From assembly GCF_964355755.1 (NCBI RefSeq), contig NC_092678.1, forward strand, positions 7,104,922 through 7,168,921: a DNA stretch of 64,000 nt, written 5' to 3'. Both the position numbers and the translations under genes were made by a program. The DNA is from Antedon mediterranea (Eukaryota; Echinodermata; Crinoidea; Comatulida; Antedonidae). Positions within the stretch are counted from its first letter, which is position 1, and every line of letters starts with the position of its first letter. The notes below the pieces were generated by a model. The model did no database searches. It saw only the letters and a program-made list of their open reading frames with translations, and was not told the origin of the DNA. Positions 1-12,000 of this stretch are shown here, one piece after another.

Positions 1-78
1 AATGCAAGAATAACATTTGTATTTATGATAATTTTTGTTTAGTTTTTAAATCAATTAAGGCCAACTTGATCTTCTAAT

Positions 79-204
79 AAGCTTTACGTGACAAAAAAAA
101 ATGATGTCATATCACTACCATATTTGGGCATATCACTCCCATTTTTGGGCACATCAAACTTTTTTTGTTAAACTAGTTTTGATAGTGTAGCCTAGACATA
201 GCTT
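79..204. mobile_element. MITE-like element, family C ('gatagtgtag' ends)
   Basis: Short repeat with a variable body built on 'gatgtcatatcactaccatatttgggc', read in pieces, and an end resembling 'gatagtgtagacagagct'. Other copies lie at 4377-4494, 5585-5700, 51265-51363 and 55660-55768, and a fragment is near 42838. The recurrence with matching ends supports a non-autonomous DNA transposon. It has no coding capacity. Confidence 0.6.
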
Positions 205-388
205 AAGCTTGGTTCCCACTTAGAACGTAACGCAAAGACGTAAACGCAACGCAAGCGTTTTAACCAATGACGAGCGAAGTTATAAACAGTTAGCAATCAC
301 AAGCGAATAAGCCATCGCTTGTGATTGGTCAATTCACTTGCGCTGCGTTACGTCCCTGTGTTGCGTCGCTAGTGGGAACCACGCTTTA
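205..388. mobile_element. MITE, family A ('gcttggttcccact' inverted ends)
   Basis: Palindromic element. The left end 'agcttggttcccacttagaa' matches the inverted right end 'agtgggaaccacgctt'. The interior contains two inverted 'aatcacaagcgat / gcttgtgattggt' arms. It is flanked on both sides by TTA, as a 3-bp target duplication would leave. Further copies are at 3226-3458, 6158-6318, 8768-8891 and 10503-10625. A TTA duplication fits PIF/Harbinger-type transposition; that assignment is inference. Confidence 0.75.
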
Positions 389-390
389 AA

Positions 391-579
391 GGCCAATTTA
401 CAGAGAGGAGCGGTAACGGTAATACAAATATAGAATCTATGTTATTCCTTATGAGTCGACCATTTACACACAGCGTGGAGCGGACGGGCAGTTTCCGCTC
501 AGGATAGATACAGATTCTACGTGGGACAAGCTACGTGGTTTTCCGCTTACCATTACCGCTCGTCTGTGTAAATTGGCCT
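391..579. mobile_element. MITE-like element, family B
   Basis: Element of about 189 bp whose ends 'ggccaatttacagagaggag' and 'cgtctgtgtaaattggcc' are inverted repeats, both followed inward by 'cggtaa(c)ggtaat / attaccg'. It starts two bases after the preceding family A element ends. I did not find a second copy in the window. No ORF. Confidence 0.6.
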
Positions 580-599
580 CTACACTAAATTGCGGCGCT

Positions 600-1660
600 G
601 ACTTTGGTACAGGCTGATACTACCCATACACACATAATAAACATAAGAGAAATATCCCGACGTATTGCGAATGTAAACTCGTCATAAACCATCTTCTAAA
701 GACCTGTTCCCACTGGGCATTTACACGAGAAGCGCTTGACGCGTGGAAGCTTCTCGCGTATGTGAATTGTTCACTGTGCATCGGCCTTAAATACCTAGTT
801 CAGAGAGCCGAATTTATAATCGGACGTCATAATCTGGAATTTAACTGGTCAGAAAAGTAATTTCAATTGTACACTCGATTCTTCATTGTACCTAAATTCA
901 GTGATACAATGTCCAAATGCTTGTCACACATTTTACAACTGTTATAAGTTTGGGCAAAAACATTACCAACGTCATATTCACAAAAATCACCTATTATAGG
1001 CCTAATCATGATACATGTCTACCATGTTTAGCCATCATGCACTTGTGGCTCTGAGTGTCCAACAAATATTAGACACTTCTCGATTTGTGGCGACAGCCGA
1101 AGGCCTATGTTCGGTCATGTCAATTTATTTGTCGTCGGTAGTCGTCGCCTGGGCCTAGAAACGACCAAAACTGTGTCAAGGTGGAGAGCAGGAAAGCACG
1201 CTCCAAAACAAGCATCATTGCGCACAGAATTAACATGATGATCCCTAGTAGGCCTAGAGTATTAGATCTGCTATACAATTTCACTCACAACCATGTTTGG
1301 TTATTAAACACTCGGTGAATTTTGTTTTGACAATTAGGAATATTCATTATAGACATAATTAAAAGACTTCTCTCGATTCAATTGCTAATGGCAACAGTTC
1401 TTAACAATAATGTAATTGATAAAACATAATTAATATACAACGTGTGTCTGAACACAATAAACCACTATTCATAATTATGGTAAATACAGTTAATTAAGAA
1501 ATTCATCCACAAAGAGGCAGAGTTCATAATATCTGTACACCAGTATCGTATTGTCCTAATGTTACCAACGTGTTAATGAAATAACATGCTTTCAAATTGC
1601 GAGCAAGACGTTATTATTATTTTATTATTCTTTATTTGGTGTAATATTATTCCAGTTGGT
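600..1660. other. Non-coding stretch, nothing recognised
   Basis: No ORF above background, no splice-flanked conserved peptide and no clear repeat structure was seen on either strand. Several short 'taggccta' motifs occur, as throughout the window. Confidence 0.4.
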
Positions 1661-1664
1661 GCAA

Positions 1665-1772
1665 CGCGACTCTACAGCTCATATATCGGTCGGTGGGTCG
1701 GTCGGTAAACACTAACTAAAATTTGAGCACGCGATTGCAGCCATGTATATGACCTTGTTTTAATGCGTTGTG
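1665..1772. repeat. Dispersed repeat, shared with 42220-42320
   Basis: The segment 'acagctcatatatcggtcgg' with a run of 'ggtcggtcggtaaaca', then 'gcacgcgattgcagccatgtatatgaccttg' (quoted in overlapping pieces), recurs with few changes near 42225-42315. The two copies are in the same orientation and 40 kb apart. It is of unknown type and non-coding. Confidence 0.5.
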
Positions 1773-1778
1773 AATGTT

Positions 1779-3214
1779 AAGGCTGGTTTCCTGTCGACGT
1801 AAGAACATCACTTTTGTTGCGACTACGTCGATTTGTCGTAAGAAATGCGGATTTTACAGGAAACCGATTACGATCGAAAATTTACAAAATCGACGCAACG
1901 TAAGAAAAATGGTAACGACAAACGATTTTACAGGAAACCGATGACCTAACAATTGTTGCGTTACGACGTTTTCTTCCGATTTTACAGGAAACCGGGATTT
2001 TTGATCTTACGCTTGAATGAACGCCCTTGCGTCACGTTTCTTACGTCTCTTACGAAAGTTGACTTGAAGTCAACTTTCGCAAGAGACGTAAGCGCAATCG
2101 TAACAAGCAACCAATGAGCGACAAGAGTTATGACGTAATGTGTATGTCCTTATAGTGAAATAAAGCCGGACAATAACATTTGTATGTATTTACTACTATA
2201 ATTTTAGCCCACTTTACGATGTTGTACATACTTTACAAATGCACAGTAGTTTCAATATAGGCCTAATAATGTTCTAATCAGGGAGTTTACAACTCATATC
2301 AAAATCTAATACTCTTATTTATGAACGTGCAATAAACAATCAGCATCGGTAGAAACGTCACGAAAATGAACATTTTCAACAAGATAAGATATAGAAAGCC
2401 CCTTTGTAAGCAATATAATATTATTATGTAACTTAAAAAATGTTTGCTTGATTTTGTATAATTTATATTGTTTTGTTAAATTTATTCTTATTATAGGCCT
2501 GTAAATAATGGGTATCTTACTGCGGTAGTACTATGGCCTAGCCTAGGGCCTAGCATGGAACTATAATATAATAGTTCCATGGGTGGTCTAATAATAATAG
2601 GAATCCCGAAATGATTTGCCTTTTTTTAATTTTGAAAACTATTTAAGGCTAGGCCTAGAGGGCCAGGATAATTAATTCATATTTTTATTCATACAGTAGT
2701 ACATTACTAGCCTAGGCTCCTAGGCTAGTTTGATTAGATTTTGGTCAAATCAATTCATATTAGTACAGTATTAATTAAATATTATTACTAATACTAGGGC
2801 CTATAGCCTATCTACTGAAAATAATATGTTGGTGTGCTGCACTGACCTGAGTAGCTACAGGTACAATAACAACATTCAACATTTCGCGCGAAAAAGGATA
2901 AAACCCGCTCTAAAAAGAAACACCAATCACAGATGTTGTTTCAAATACGTCATAAATCTGACCGACGTAAGAAAAAAATTTCAACTTTCGTAACAACACT
3001 AAAATCGGCGTAAGCATACGACGTGTGTTTCACAGCCAAAATTTCAACTTTCGGGAGCAGCATAACTACAGATGTTTCTCTGCGGCCCGACACGATCTTG
3101 ATTAACGTCAACGACGTCATTTTTTTCTCAACTTTCGTAAGAGACGTAAGAAACGTATGAAACGCAAGAATCGTTGCAAAATTCGACTTCTTACGTCGAC
3201 AGGAAACCAGCCTT
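1779..3214. mobile_element. 1.4-kb terminal-inverted-repeat element, non-autonomous
   Basis: Left end 'aggctggtttcctgtcgacg' plus 'taagaa' is the reverse complement of the right end 'ttcttacgtcgacaggaaaccagcct'. TTA flanks both ends, giving a plausible 3-bp target duplication. The interior holds three spaced copies of 'gattttacaggaaaccg' (about 1850, 1932 and 1979) and an inverted pair of 'caactttcg(c/t)aagagacgtaag' arms at about 2045-2090. No transposase ORF survives. TTA duplications link it to the family A MITEs, so both may have used the same transposase (inference). Confidence 0.7.
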
Positions 3215-3225
3215 TAGTGCCTGTA

Positions 3226-3458
3226 AGGCTTGGTTCTCACTAAGACCTAAGCGGAACGCATAGTTGACCAGTGGCAAGCGACAGTTCGAATAATCCATTG
3301 TTTGTGTTGGTCAAATCGGTTGCGTTGCGTATACGTTCTTGCGTTTGTTCTCGGTAGGACGCACCACACAGACGTAAGCGCAATTTGACCAATCACAAGC
3401 AATGATTTATTCGAACTGTCATGTTCATGTTTGTTAGGTCCTAGTGGAACCAAGCTTT
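3226..3458. mobile_element. MITE, family A copy 2
   Basis: Ends 'aggcttggttctcactaaga' and 'ggtcctagtggaaccaagct' are inverted repeats of the family seen at 205-388. It lies only 12 bp beyond the 1.4-kb element. A 68-codon ORF inside it is an artefact of the palindrome. Confidence 0.7.
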
Positions 3459-4063
3459 CCTTGTATTATTATTATTTTAAGCCTATATCATACTGTAGGC
3501 CTAGTATTGATAGTTTTTCGTGGAAATTTGGAAATTCATACATATCACTAATTGATTGAAAGATTCAGGTAATAGTTCCTTATAAAGTAACGACATGAGG
3601 CGAGTCTTCTAGTTTTTCATATATCCTAATTAAAAATATACCCAACCAAATCCACTATTTGAATATACATCCCTGTACAAAATGGTGTACTCTTTCAACT
3701 ATGTTGTTGAACAGTTGAGAATAATTACGGCATGTCAGTTCGTTATTGAATGATAAGTAATGAACTTGGTCTCTAACGTTATATTAACCCGTCTTAGACT
3801 GTAGGCCTACATTTTACTCGTTTGTTTGTAGGTTAATTTGTTTTTAATGTGTTTGGTGTAATTTCCCACTGAAGCTTTGCTAAAATCTGGATTCCGTGGG
3901 GATGCGCGATGATCGAACCCATAAGGCTTATGTGATGGGAAAATTATAATAAGTTGTGCATATCTTAAGTTTAGTCATCCGTGTCTTGCATGATATACTA
4001 AGAGGCACATTATTTAATTTTAAAAACCAAAGCAACACAATTTAATACCAAGATAAACCAAAT

Positions 4064-4318
4064 AAGTGGAGTTGTGGCTTGGTGGTTATGATGCTTGGCT
4101 ACCACTCCAATGGTCCTGGGTTGAAGTCCTGTCACATGTCAGGATTTTTTCTAAGGACTAAATTACTCCACTCCCAAAGACTTGTAATAAGACTTTGTTT
4201 ATGTAGAGCATCTTGTTTATATGTTTGTCTTGTGAACCTCTGAGGGTCCCTAATGATCAGCAATAGCTGGATGGATCACCCTCATTAAATATGGTTTAAA
4301 AAAAAAAAAAAAATATAT
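4064..4318 (+). mobile_element. tRNA-derived SINE with A-rich tail
   Basis: A box-like 'tggcttggtggttatgatgc' and, about 35 bp on, B box-like 'ggtcctgggttgaagtcc' mark a pol III promoter of tRNA origin. A tRNA-unrelated body follows and then a run of about 15 A at the 3' end. Size and order fit a SINE about 250 bp long. Other tRNA-like heads occur at 7975-8115, 8950-9385, 15385-15545 and 53398-53470. Confidence 0.7.
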
Positions 4319-4376
4319 AGTATATACTCAATATTTTTTTTTTTTTATCAAATTGCATTATTCAACCAGAATCTTA

Positions 4377-4494
4377 AGCTCTGTCTACACTATAAAATTA
4401 GTTTTTTTTAAATAGTGTGATGTACCCAAATATAGTGGTAATATGCCCTATATATGGGAACATAGCTTTGTTTTGTCACATAAAGCTTGATAGA
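4377..4494. mobile_element. MITE-like element, family C copy
   Basis: Begins 'agctctgtctacactataaa' and ends 'gtcacataaagcttgatag', matching in inverted form the ends of the other family C copies. The interior has the family's 'cccaaatatagtggtaatatg' motif. Confidence 0.6.
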
Positions 4495-4942
4495 GATCAG
4501 CCTGAATATTGAATGTATACCAACAGTTTTAATTCCGCCCTTTGTAACAATTCAAATCGACTTTTATTTTAGACAAACTGACTGATAAATATTATTTATT
4601 TATATTTTATTATTTATTATTTAATAACCCATCTTGCTTGACACGAGACAGCCAATTCTGGCTTAATGACATATGCTGTATGTCAATTTAAGGGATATCA
4701 AAACGTGTTAAAAAATATATAAAAGCATAATAAAGATAATCATTACAATCTTAATTAAAATAATTAAAACATGTATCTATAATCAGAATTTTTTAATTAA
4801 ATTTTATAAAACAAACAGATAAACAGAGAAAAAAGTAAAAGAGAAAAAAAAAGAAAATGGAGAAAAAAGAAAAGGATAGAAAAATAACAGGTTTTACATG
4901 TTAAAAGCTGGAATGAATTTAATTAGAAAAATATTAATTTAC

Positions 4943-5813
4943 CGTCAAACTGTCGACAAATTCCGAGTAGTCGATCTTCCCCGAGTCATCATGGTCGAAC
5001 AGTTTAAATGCTCGTTCGACTGCTTCCTCTCCGACTGTTGCCGTTATACCGATTTTTTCTAGGCCAGTTTTAAACTCTTTTTTAGAGAGTTCAAAGTCTT
5101 TGTTGCGGTCCATCTGGCGAAAAGCACTGCAATATGAAAGATGGAATTAAATTATCCCCATAGGATTGCAGTTAGGAGTCTAGTTTTCCTGGTATTATTG
5201 TGTTAGGTGTTAAGACCTAAACCGAAGTAATGCGTTAACATTTGCTTCCTATTAATAAATAATACGGAAGATATATTTTAAGTCATGGTTTCTGAACATC
5301 TTAGGGAAAATAATCATGTCGCTCTAAATATACTATCAAACTAGTTTGAAAAATAAGGTATGATGTGCCCAAATATTCAATTCAATCCATAAATGGAATA
5401 CAACAACATTTATTCAATATTCAATATTTTACAAAGTTTATGGGTTAAGATACACAGAAGCCAAAGTGGCTTGTCTTTGTAGTCCTAAGCATAAACATAA
5501 AACATATTATACGGACGCATTACATTAACAAAAAATGACATTTTGAGACAGAAAACGAAAAAAAAAACACAAACACAACAAAGTGATATATATGGTAGTG
5601 ATATGCTCAAATATGGTAATGATATGACATCATCATGTCCGTTTGTGAGCACATCACATTTTTTGTCACATAAAGGTTGATAGTGTAAACAGAGCTTTAG
5701 TAAAGTTAATATATTGTCTTATGATGGACTTACTGCATTAGTCCCTTGCGTCCACCAGCTTCAACGAGCCTCGACCTGATAAGCTGCACTGGGTTCTGTT
5801 GATCGGCTGCCAT
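4943..5813 (-). CDS. Calcyphosin-like EF-hand protein, 5' part (2 exons)
   Basis: Two minus-strand exons join: exon 1 5813-5734 (26 codons plus 2 nt, starting at the ATG of MAADQQNPVQ) and exon 2 5126-4943. The intron has a GTAAGT donor and a TTGCAG acceptor. The 88-residue product carries two canonical EF-hand loops, DRNKDFELSKKE (about residues 34-45) and DHDDSGKIDYSE (about 71-82), each with acidic residues at positions 1, 3 and 12. The N-terminal 'LIRSRLVEAGGRKGL' leading into 'AFRQMDRN' resembles calcyphosins, which bind calcium through four EF-hands. Only two hands are present here. Exon 2 ends in phase 0 at a GTAAAT donor, so more exons should lie left of the window. I found none in 1-4940. 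The intron contains a family C MITE and another repeat. Confidence 0.75.
5380..5700. repeat. Retroelement-like tail and family C MITE inside the EF-hand intron
   Basis: 5380-5540 begins with 'ttcaatccataaatggaata' and has an A-rich end, like the dispersed tails near 18270. 5585-5700 is a family C MITE ending 'gttgatagtgtaaacagagc'. Neither codes for protein. Confidence 0.4.
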
Positions 5814-6157
5814 ATTGTACTATAATAACAAGTATATGTTAAATTTGTCCATTATCTTCCATTATTTTTAATTAAATTTCCATGAATGTGTGTCGTATGC
5901 CATATATTAACAAGTACTGAATCTCATGCATGAATAATCGCTTCCTAAATAGATATATGATATTAAAAAAATATTCGAACATGCAGTAGAGAAAAAACAC
6001 ACCTAACGTTTTTATCAGTAATGTTTGAGTCTGAGGTGAGAACATTAAAATAAGACGGACAGACAGATAGTCGCAAACGAAACACTTTTGTAAAACGGTA
6101 AAACAACATCAATGTAATTTTTCGAGAGTAGGCCTACTTTTTCTTATGTACTTTCTT

Positions 6158-6318
6158 AAGCTTAGGTCCCACTATAGAGACGTAACGCAACAAGCACGTG
6201 ACGCAACCGATTTGACCAATGACAAGCGGCAGTTCGAATAATACATCGCATGTGATTGGTTAACTAATTTTCATTGTTTTACGTCTTGTGGTGTGGCTCC
6301 CTGGTGAGAACCAAGTTT
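6158..6318. mobile_element. MITE, family A copy 3
   Basis: Left end 'agcttaggtcccactataga' and right end 'ctggtgagaaccaagt' are inverted repeats. TTA lies on each side. The interior 'accaatgacaagcggcagttcgaataat' (read in pieces) matches the other copies. Confidence 0.65.
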
Positions 6319-6319
6319 A

Positions 6320-7970
6320 AAGAATTACATTAATGTGCAAATCCAGAGGATGTATATTCACTAACTGGTAACACTGGCCCAGTATAGCTCAGCTACAGAC
6401 ATAATTAGGCCTATTAGGTTAAAAATAATACAAAAAGTTTATTTTTTCTGACTCTTTTATTTTTCGTATTATTTTGTTTAATGCTTCTCATTTTTAATCT
6501 TTGTGCACAGAAATATAGAGATTTTACTGAGTAATTTAAACTTATACCCTACACATGAAACAAAAAAAGTTGAACCTTATCAAAATAAATGTGAAGGGTG
6601 GCTCCGGTACATAAAGTTATAAGATAGGAATTTGTCATCGAATTTAAATTTCTCAACTCAATAACTGTATATATCATAGTGTCGTGAAAATGTTTGTTGA
6701 TAAAGTTTTATTGTGTGGCCAACCAGTATAGCAACGTCCAACTCATCCTCTTACATTCACAATAACTTTACAGCCTTTCTAAACGTGCTTCACTAATTAT
6801 ATAGAGTTGTATGTCAGGGATATGCAAACATTTTTATTTAATTGAAAAATACCATTGGATTAGTCTTCAATTTAGTAGATAATTAATTGCTATGTTTTGA
6901 TATAATAGATGGATTTACGAGGAATTATGGTCTAAGGTAGACATTTCGCCTAGCTTGTTATACCGATATCAATACGTGCAGTGTTGAAGAGCAAGACATT
7001 TGTAACGCCAGATATTTAAAAAAAGGTTGCACAGGCTGTAGGCCTACGACATTACCTTTTATAGGCCTCGGGTTTCCGAAAACCATTACACACATTAAAG
7101 CAAGCGTTGCGAGTGCAGCATCTAGTTATCTAGATAATTGTTTACATTTTTACCATCGATTATACAATTATACTAAACTAAACAGCTAATCATCACATAG
7201 TTTTGTTTAACCTTTTGTGGAGTTAACCACTACTTTTATTTATTTCATTTTCAAACGATCAATACAATCTTCCTAATATATATATTCCAATGTTATTCTG
7301 ATTTTTTTCCCCAAATATTTTCTCCTATCCTTTATACAGCACATATGCCTAGTTATTATCATCATTGTTGTACGTTCATACTAGATATAATAATACCGTT
7401 GTATATGTCTATTCACACACAATAACTATTACCAGTATCAATACAACGTAATACCAGCATTCCTTGAAATGAGCTACTGTTTGCAATTGTTGAACAAACA
7501 ACGAAGGCCTACCCTGAGAATGCATACAATAAATGCAATCAGGAATGGGGTTTGTAAACTATACGTGGGAGTGGGTTTGTTTAGACAAGTCCTAACAAAA
7601 AGCATTCCAGATTGTTTGACCAATAAAATCGACGAAAAAGTCGAACGTACTTTTGTATCCTAGTTTCACAATGGTAAATAGGTCTAATTAATTGCCAACA
7701 TTCAAAACGTATAGGCCTAGCTTTAATTGGCTATTAATATTACACTATACGATAGGGTTTAAGAGCTTTGTATCTGTATATGTACAATTGATGACGAAAT
7801 ATTACAGAATAAATGAATGAAATGAATATAGTCCTATCCAATCAGCTCGATCTTTCACGATATAGGATCTATGTGAATTACAAATGCAATGTTTTTTTTA
7901 AAGTAGGCCTACAATTTCTATCATGATAATTTAATATCTAATATTCGAAGAAGTTAATTGATCAGACGTT
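6320..7970. other. Non-coding stretch
   Basis: No supported exon. A 64-codon ORF at 7469-7663 has no recognisable family and no splice context, so I do not call it. Confidence 0.35.
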
Positions 7971-7974
7971 GCCC

Positions 7975-8115
7975 TCTTTGACGTAATTTTACTTTATGGT
8001 TATAATTGTACATTTGAGAATACTCCGGCGTAACTTATCGAACCCACGACCTCCAGTCACTAGCCTAACGAATGGTAGCTGAGGCCTACCCCTGCTAACA
8101 AGGGGAAGCTCGGCG
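7975..8115 (-). mobile_element. tRNA-like SINE head, minus strand
   Basis: The reverse strand reads a tRNA-like block: A box-like 'tagcaggggtaggcctcagc' followed by B box-like 'ggaggtcgtgggttcgataa'. The body beyond it is short and diverged. It could also be a tRNA pseudogene. Confidence 0.45.
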
Positions 8116-8767
8116 ATCTAAATATCAAAACTATAATGAATAATGTCTAAAGATTTTGTGTTCACACATAAGATATCGGTGTGTGAATATAAGTAAATAT
8201 TATATGACAATGCCAATCTACCTGATCTATAATGAAGGCTACACACCTTTTCCAACAATGGTCCCTTCAGTATGTTTGTATACCCCTACCGGAAGTATGC
8301 ACACCCGAATTGTCTATCTTTGGCCTAGAATCTCCTAAATACGGGCTATAATTAGCCCTGACGTAATAGCAAACTTACCTGGTACGATTATTCAAGGAAC
8401 AAATAATCTACCACAATGCCCCTGTATCGTTTGACTGACTTCAATGCATGTATACAAATAAACGTATTGGTATCCAACATTTCTAAAGTCGTGCACTGAC
8501 TCATGAATGGCTAGCCGTACACTCAACTAAACGTGACGTAAATTTCGGTCAACCGGTGATTTTAAAGAGAAGATGGTTTAATTAACGATACTGTATATAG
8601 TCGTTTCCCTATAATTCAAAGTGCAGGTTTATTGGAGTTTTTCATTTCTTCTTGCTTGTTTTAAATCCCCGTAGATTATAATGTAAACGCATTTAATTTT
8701 TTAAATAAATTGATGTCAATCTGTTATTGTTTTGAAAGTGACACTTGGGAATAGCGATGCAAATTGT

Positions 8768-8954
8768 TAAGTTAGGACGAAACGCAAACGAGTTGACCAA
8801 TGACATGGAAGCGAAAGAAATTTTGGATAATCCATTGCTTCTCTGAATCGGTCATATTACTAGCGCTGGCGTCCTAATGGGAACCATGCTTAATCGGTAA
8901 ATGTGCGTTGCACTTACATCCTTGCGTTGCGTATTAAGCGAGAACAAAGCTTTA
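8768..8954. mobile_element. MITE, family A copy 4 plus fragment
   Basis: 8768-8891 has 'ttaggacgaaacgcaaacga' at the left and 'cctaatgggaaccatgct' at the right, with TTA on both sides. A second partial family A end, 'cttgcgttgcgtattaagcg' with 'gagaacaaagcttta', follows directly. Confidence 0.55.
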
Positions 8955-9385
8955 GTCGAGTCGAATGGCCAAGCGGTAGATGCAGAAGCTCCGCCGCAAA
9001 TCGGTAGGTTCAAGTCACACCTGGACAATTGTTCTGGGGGTAGAACAAGTCTCGAATAAGGACTTCAAACTGAAGATGCAGTGTACACATCTGGCTTGTG
9101 TGCACTTTAAAGAACCCAGTACATATTTTTGGAATAGTATGGGGTTACCCGGTGTAGGCCTACTGGTCTATTCATCCCCTGTCGTTGTGGAAAGACGAAT
9201 ATGGGCGCCGTTTCATGGTAGCACTCGACATGAAGGGACCGTATATGTGTCGTCCACACCTGTGCGCAATTCAGCCCCGCAGGTTATACCCCCATTACAT
9301 TTACATTTTAGTAGGCCTACGTGCCCATTGGTAACGCGTTCCATCGGGGACCGGGAGGTTCTCAACAACCCCTCCCCTCAATAAC
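8950..9385 (+). mobile_element. tRNA-derived SINE, long body
   Basis: Starts with 'cgaatggccaagcggtagat', resembling the 5' half of a class II (Leu/Ser) tRNA. 'aggttcaagtcacacctgg' follows as a degenerate B box. The body contains 'gtgtgcactttaaagaaccc', a core seen in many animal SINEs. A 134-codon ORF crosses it but starts inside the tRNA-like head, so I treat it as non-coding. Confidence 0.5.
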
Positions 9386-10502
9386 TTTATTCTTATTGGT
9401 AGGCCTACGAATACACGAATGATTTTCTAGAGATTTGAACGTTAAAAAGCAATTATAATACGCACGTGGCCTGTTATTGTGTGAAAGGTCTCTGCAAAAT
9501 GTATTAGTTTGAAACCAGTTTACTGGTAAACTGAGTCATAAGGTTTAATCAACTTTCAGGTGAAGTTGTAGCCATTGATGTGGACAATATTTTTGTTCTC
9601 CAATTAAGGACTGGAATTTTTACCGTCGTGTGTATTATTCAAGGTGATCACAGTTGCTATTTTATTTTTTACGTTAGGAGACAAATTATAAGTCTATACG
9701 CCGGTATAATAGGCCTATTTCTGGGCTTCGTATAAGTTTAGTAGCACGACGTACAACATCGATGTATTCTATGTCTATGGCGCCAAATGAAATTAATGTA
9801 ATTTAGTAACCTGGAAATTTAAGTTTAACAACATTATAAAATTACCGAGTTATTCGAATAAGCTCCCCCATGCGTTTATTGTTCAGGGGGTGAGAGGGTT
9901 GTAATATGTTTACATGTATAATCAAATAAATTCTCCCTAACACAATTAATATCAAGAGATAAAATATAGTCAAAATGCTTGGTCATGAAAGTCAATGTCA
10001 TCATCAGTCAACTACATAATGTTACAATTGTGTATGCATGTTTATTAAAGGAATATAATAAATGCTGCGCTTCGGGGTGTTTATTTAGGAGGTGATTATT
10101 ATTATTTGAATAATACTACTGTATAACAATAAGGCATAGACTGGTATTCACGCATCAGTGTATGATCATGTACTTGTTACTAGCAGACGCACCATAGACC
10201 TAAACTTCCTATTCAAATGTGTAGAAAATTTAAAAAAAAAACCAGTAAGGTAAACCAACCCATCGTACACATAACTGCTGTCTAGAAAGATAATTTATAG
10301 ACAACTCAAGGTATTCAAATAATTATGAAGAGTCAAGTAAATCTATAAATAGAATTTCAACAGATCTACAGTTACGCATGTATGAAACGCTAAATAGATT
10401 TTGTAACTGTTCAAAAAGTAATTCGTGAATGTATTTTGATTTGAGATATTCCTCTGTCGAAAGACGCAGTATATTAGATTGATAACTGTGGTTAATAGTT
10501 TA

Positions 10503-10625
10503 GCTTGCATCCCACTAGGATGTATGCGCAACGCAAGTAATTTAACCAATCACAAGCCATGGAGTATTCCAACTGTCGGCTGTCATTGGTCACTCGCTTG
10601 TGTTGCGTTTACGTATGTGAAGCAT
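10503..10625. mobile_element. MITE, family A copy 5
   Basis: Diverged copy: 'gcatcccactaggatgtatg' at the left and 'cgcttgtgttgcgtttacgt' at the right, with the central inverted 'aaccaatcacaagc / cattggtcactcgc' arms. A further fragment, 'cttacgttgcgttgcgtcgg', is near 10912. Confidence 0.5.
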
Positions 10626-11560
10626 CAAATACTGTTATCAATTATTGTTTTTAACCAGTTGCATTAATTAAGTTTCAGTAAATTATTATATTTTTTGAAT
10701 AGAAAAATAATAAATAATAATTTAAAATAATATTTTGGGTTGAAAATTTACACAATAATTAATTTACTATAGTTTTATTGGTTTCTAATATTTATGAATT
10801 TGATATCGGAGCCTGGTTTAATTAGTGATCATGTTTATTCAATAATTTTTTTTTTATTTCCATGAGCCTAGATAATTATTGCATTTAAATACACTTTGTA
10901 AGGACATTTTCTTACGTTGCGTTGCGTCGGTAAACTCATTCACCAATCTGATAAACTTCCATGATACTACAAAATAATTTAATAATTGTGAAACTGGTAT
11001 TATTTAAGATCAACACACGTTACAATCTTCATTCATGTTTAAGAAAGTACGTTTTGTGTACAGTGACGTCATGTATCTCTGACACAGTTACTGTCAAACT
11101 TTGTCGATGTCTTGAACTAGACACTGAACGAACAGTATACATTTGTACACGTAATTATGCGCGTCAACTGTCCATCTCGTTTGTGGTGTCTCTAACATCG
11201 AGGCAAAAATAACTTATTATTGTTATTGTTATTGGTATGTTGAAGAGGTAAGTGATACATTGACTCTACGAATGTTTATTTTCATCTCTTCGTTTATGAG
11301 ATTTGGTAATGACTCGACTCGTGCCTTTCGAGACGGCGCACGATGTATCCTATAATTGGCGTATATTGGAATTCACGAGTTAATAATTATGTAACCAGCG
11401 GTATAAAATCTAGTAGTTATAAGGAAGATAAATCCGTAGTAACCAAGTATATATAGTAACATAGTTCATAGTATTAGTTAATTTTATTTGTCCATACGGA
11501 AATTCATGTGACACAATTTCTCAAAGTTAAAAGGTTAATACAATAAAACAACATAACCTG

Positions 11561-12000
11561 TTAAAGATGTATTGTCTCCAAAAACATGAAAAATAAAGAT
11601 TAATTAAATCATCAGACTTTTATTACTTTCGTAGAAAAAAAAACAAGAAAAAATTAATGTTTTCACTTATAAAATAACAAAATAAATTCAACCAAATCCA
11701 TTGGCTGGCAGCCAATTTGACTATTTTTTGCTTTAAATTACAGTTTTTTTTGCAGAAAAATAAATGTTTTTCGATCTAAATTTTGTTCAAAGATCATGTG
11801 ACATTAAAATGGCATATTAAAAAAAAATTTACAAATTATTTTTCAGGAGGCAATACATCTTGATGTATTGTCCCCACAAACATAAAAAATGAAGAATAAT
11901 GAAATCAAATTTTGAATAGTCCATTTTGTAGTTTTAATAAATTAATTACTTCCGCAGAAAAATGATGTTTTAACTTGTTAATAACATAAAAATATTAATT
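11561..12000. mobile_element. MITE-like element, family D ('ttaaagatgtattgtc' ends)
   Basis: 11561-11860 begins 'ttaaagatgtattgtctcc' and ends with the inverted 'ggcaatacatct'. A second partial copy starts at once with 'gatgtattgtccccac'. The core 'ttggctggcagccaatttga' is a near-perfect hairpin and reappears inverted in the copy at 55414-55640. Related sequence is also present at the start of the 45.2-kb duplication. Confidence 0.6.

Noticed and set aside
8031-8115. Functional tRNA gene
   Set aside because: Only B-box and weak A-box similarity; arms do not pair cleanly. A SINE head or tRNA relic is more likely.
8980-9384. 134-codon ORF
   Set aside because: Begins inside the tRNA-like head of a SINE and follows its body. 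No protein family recognised.
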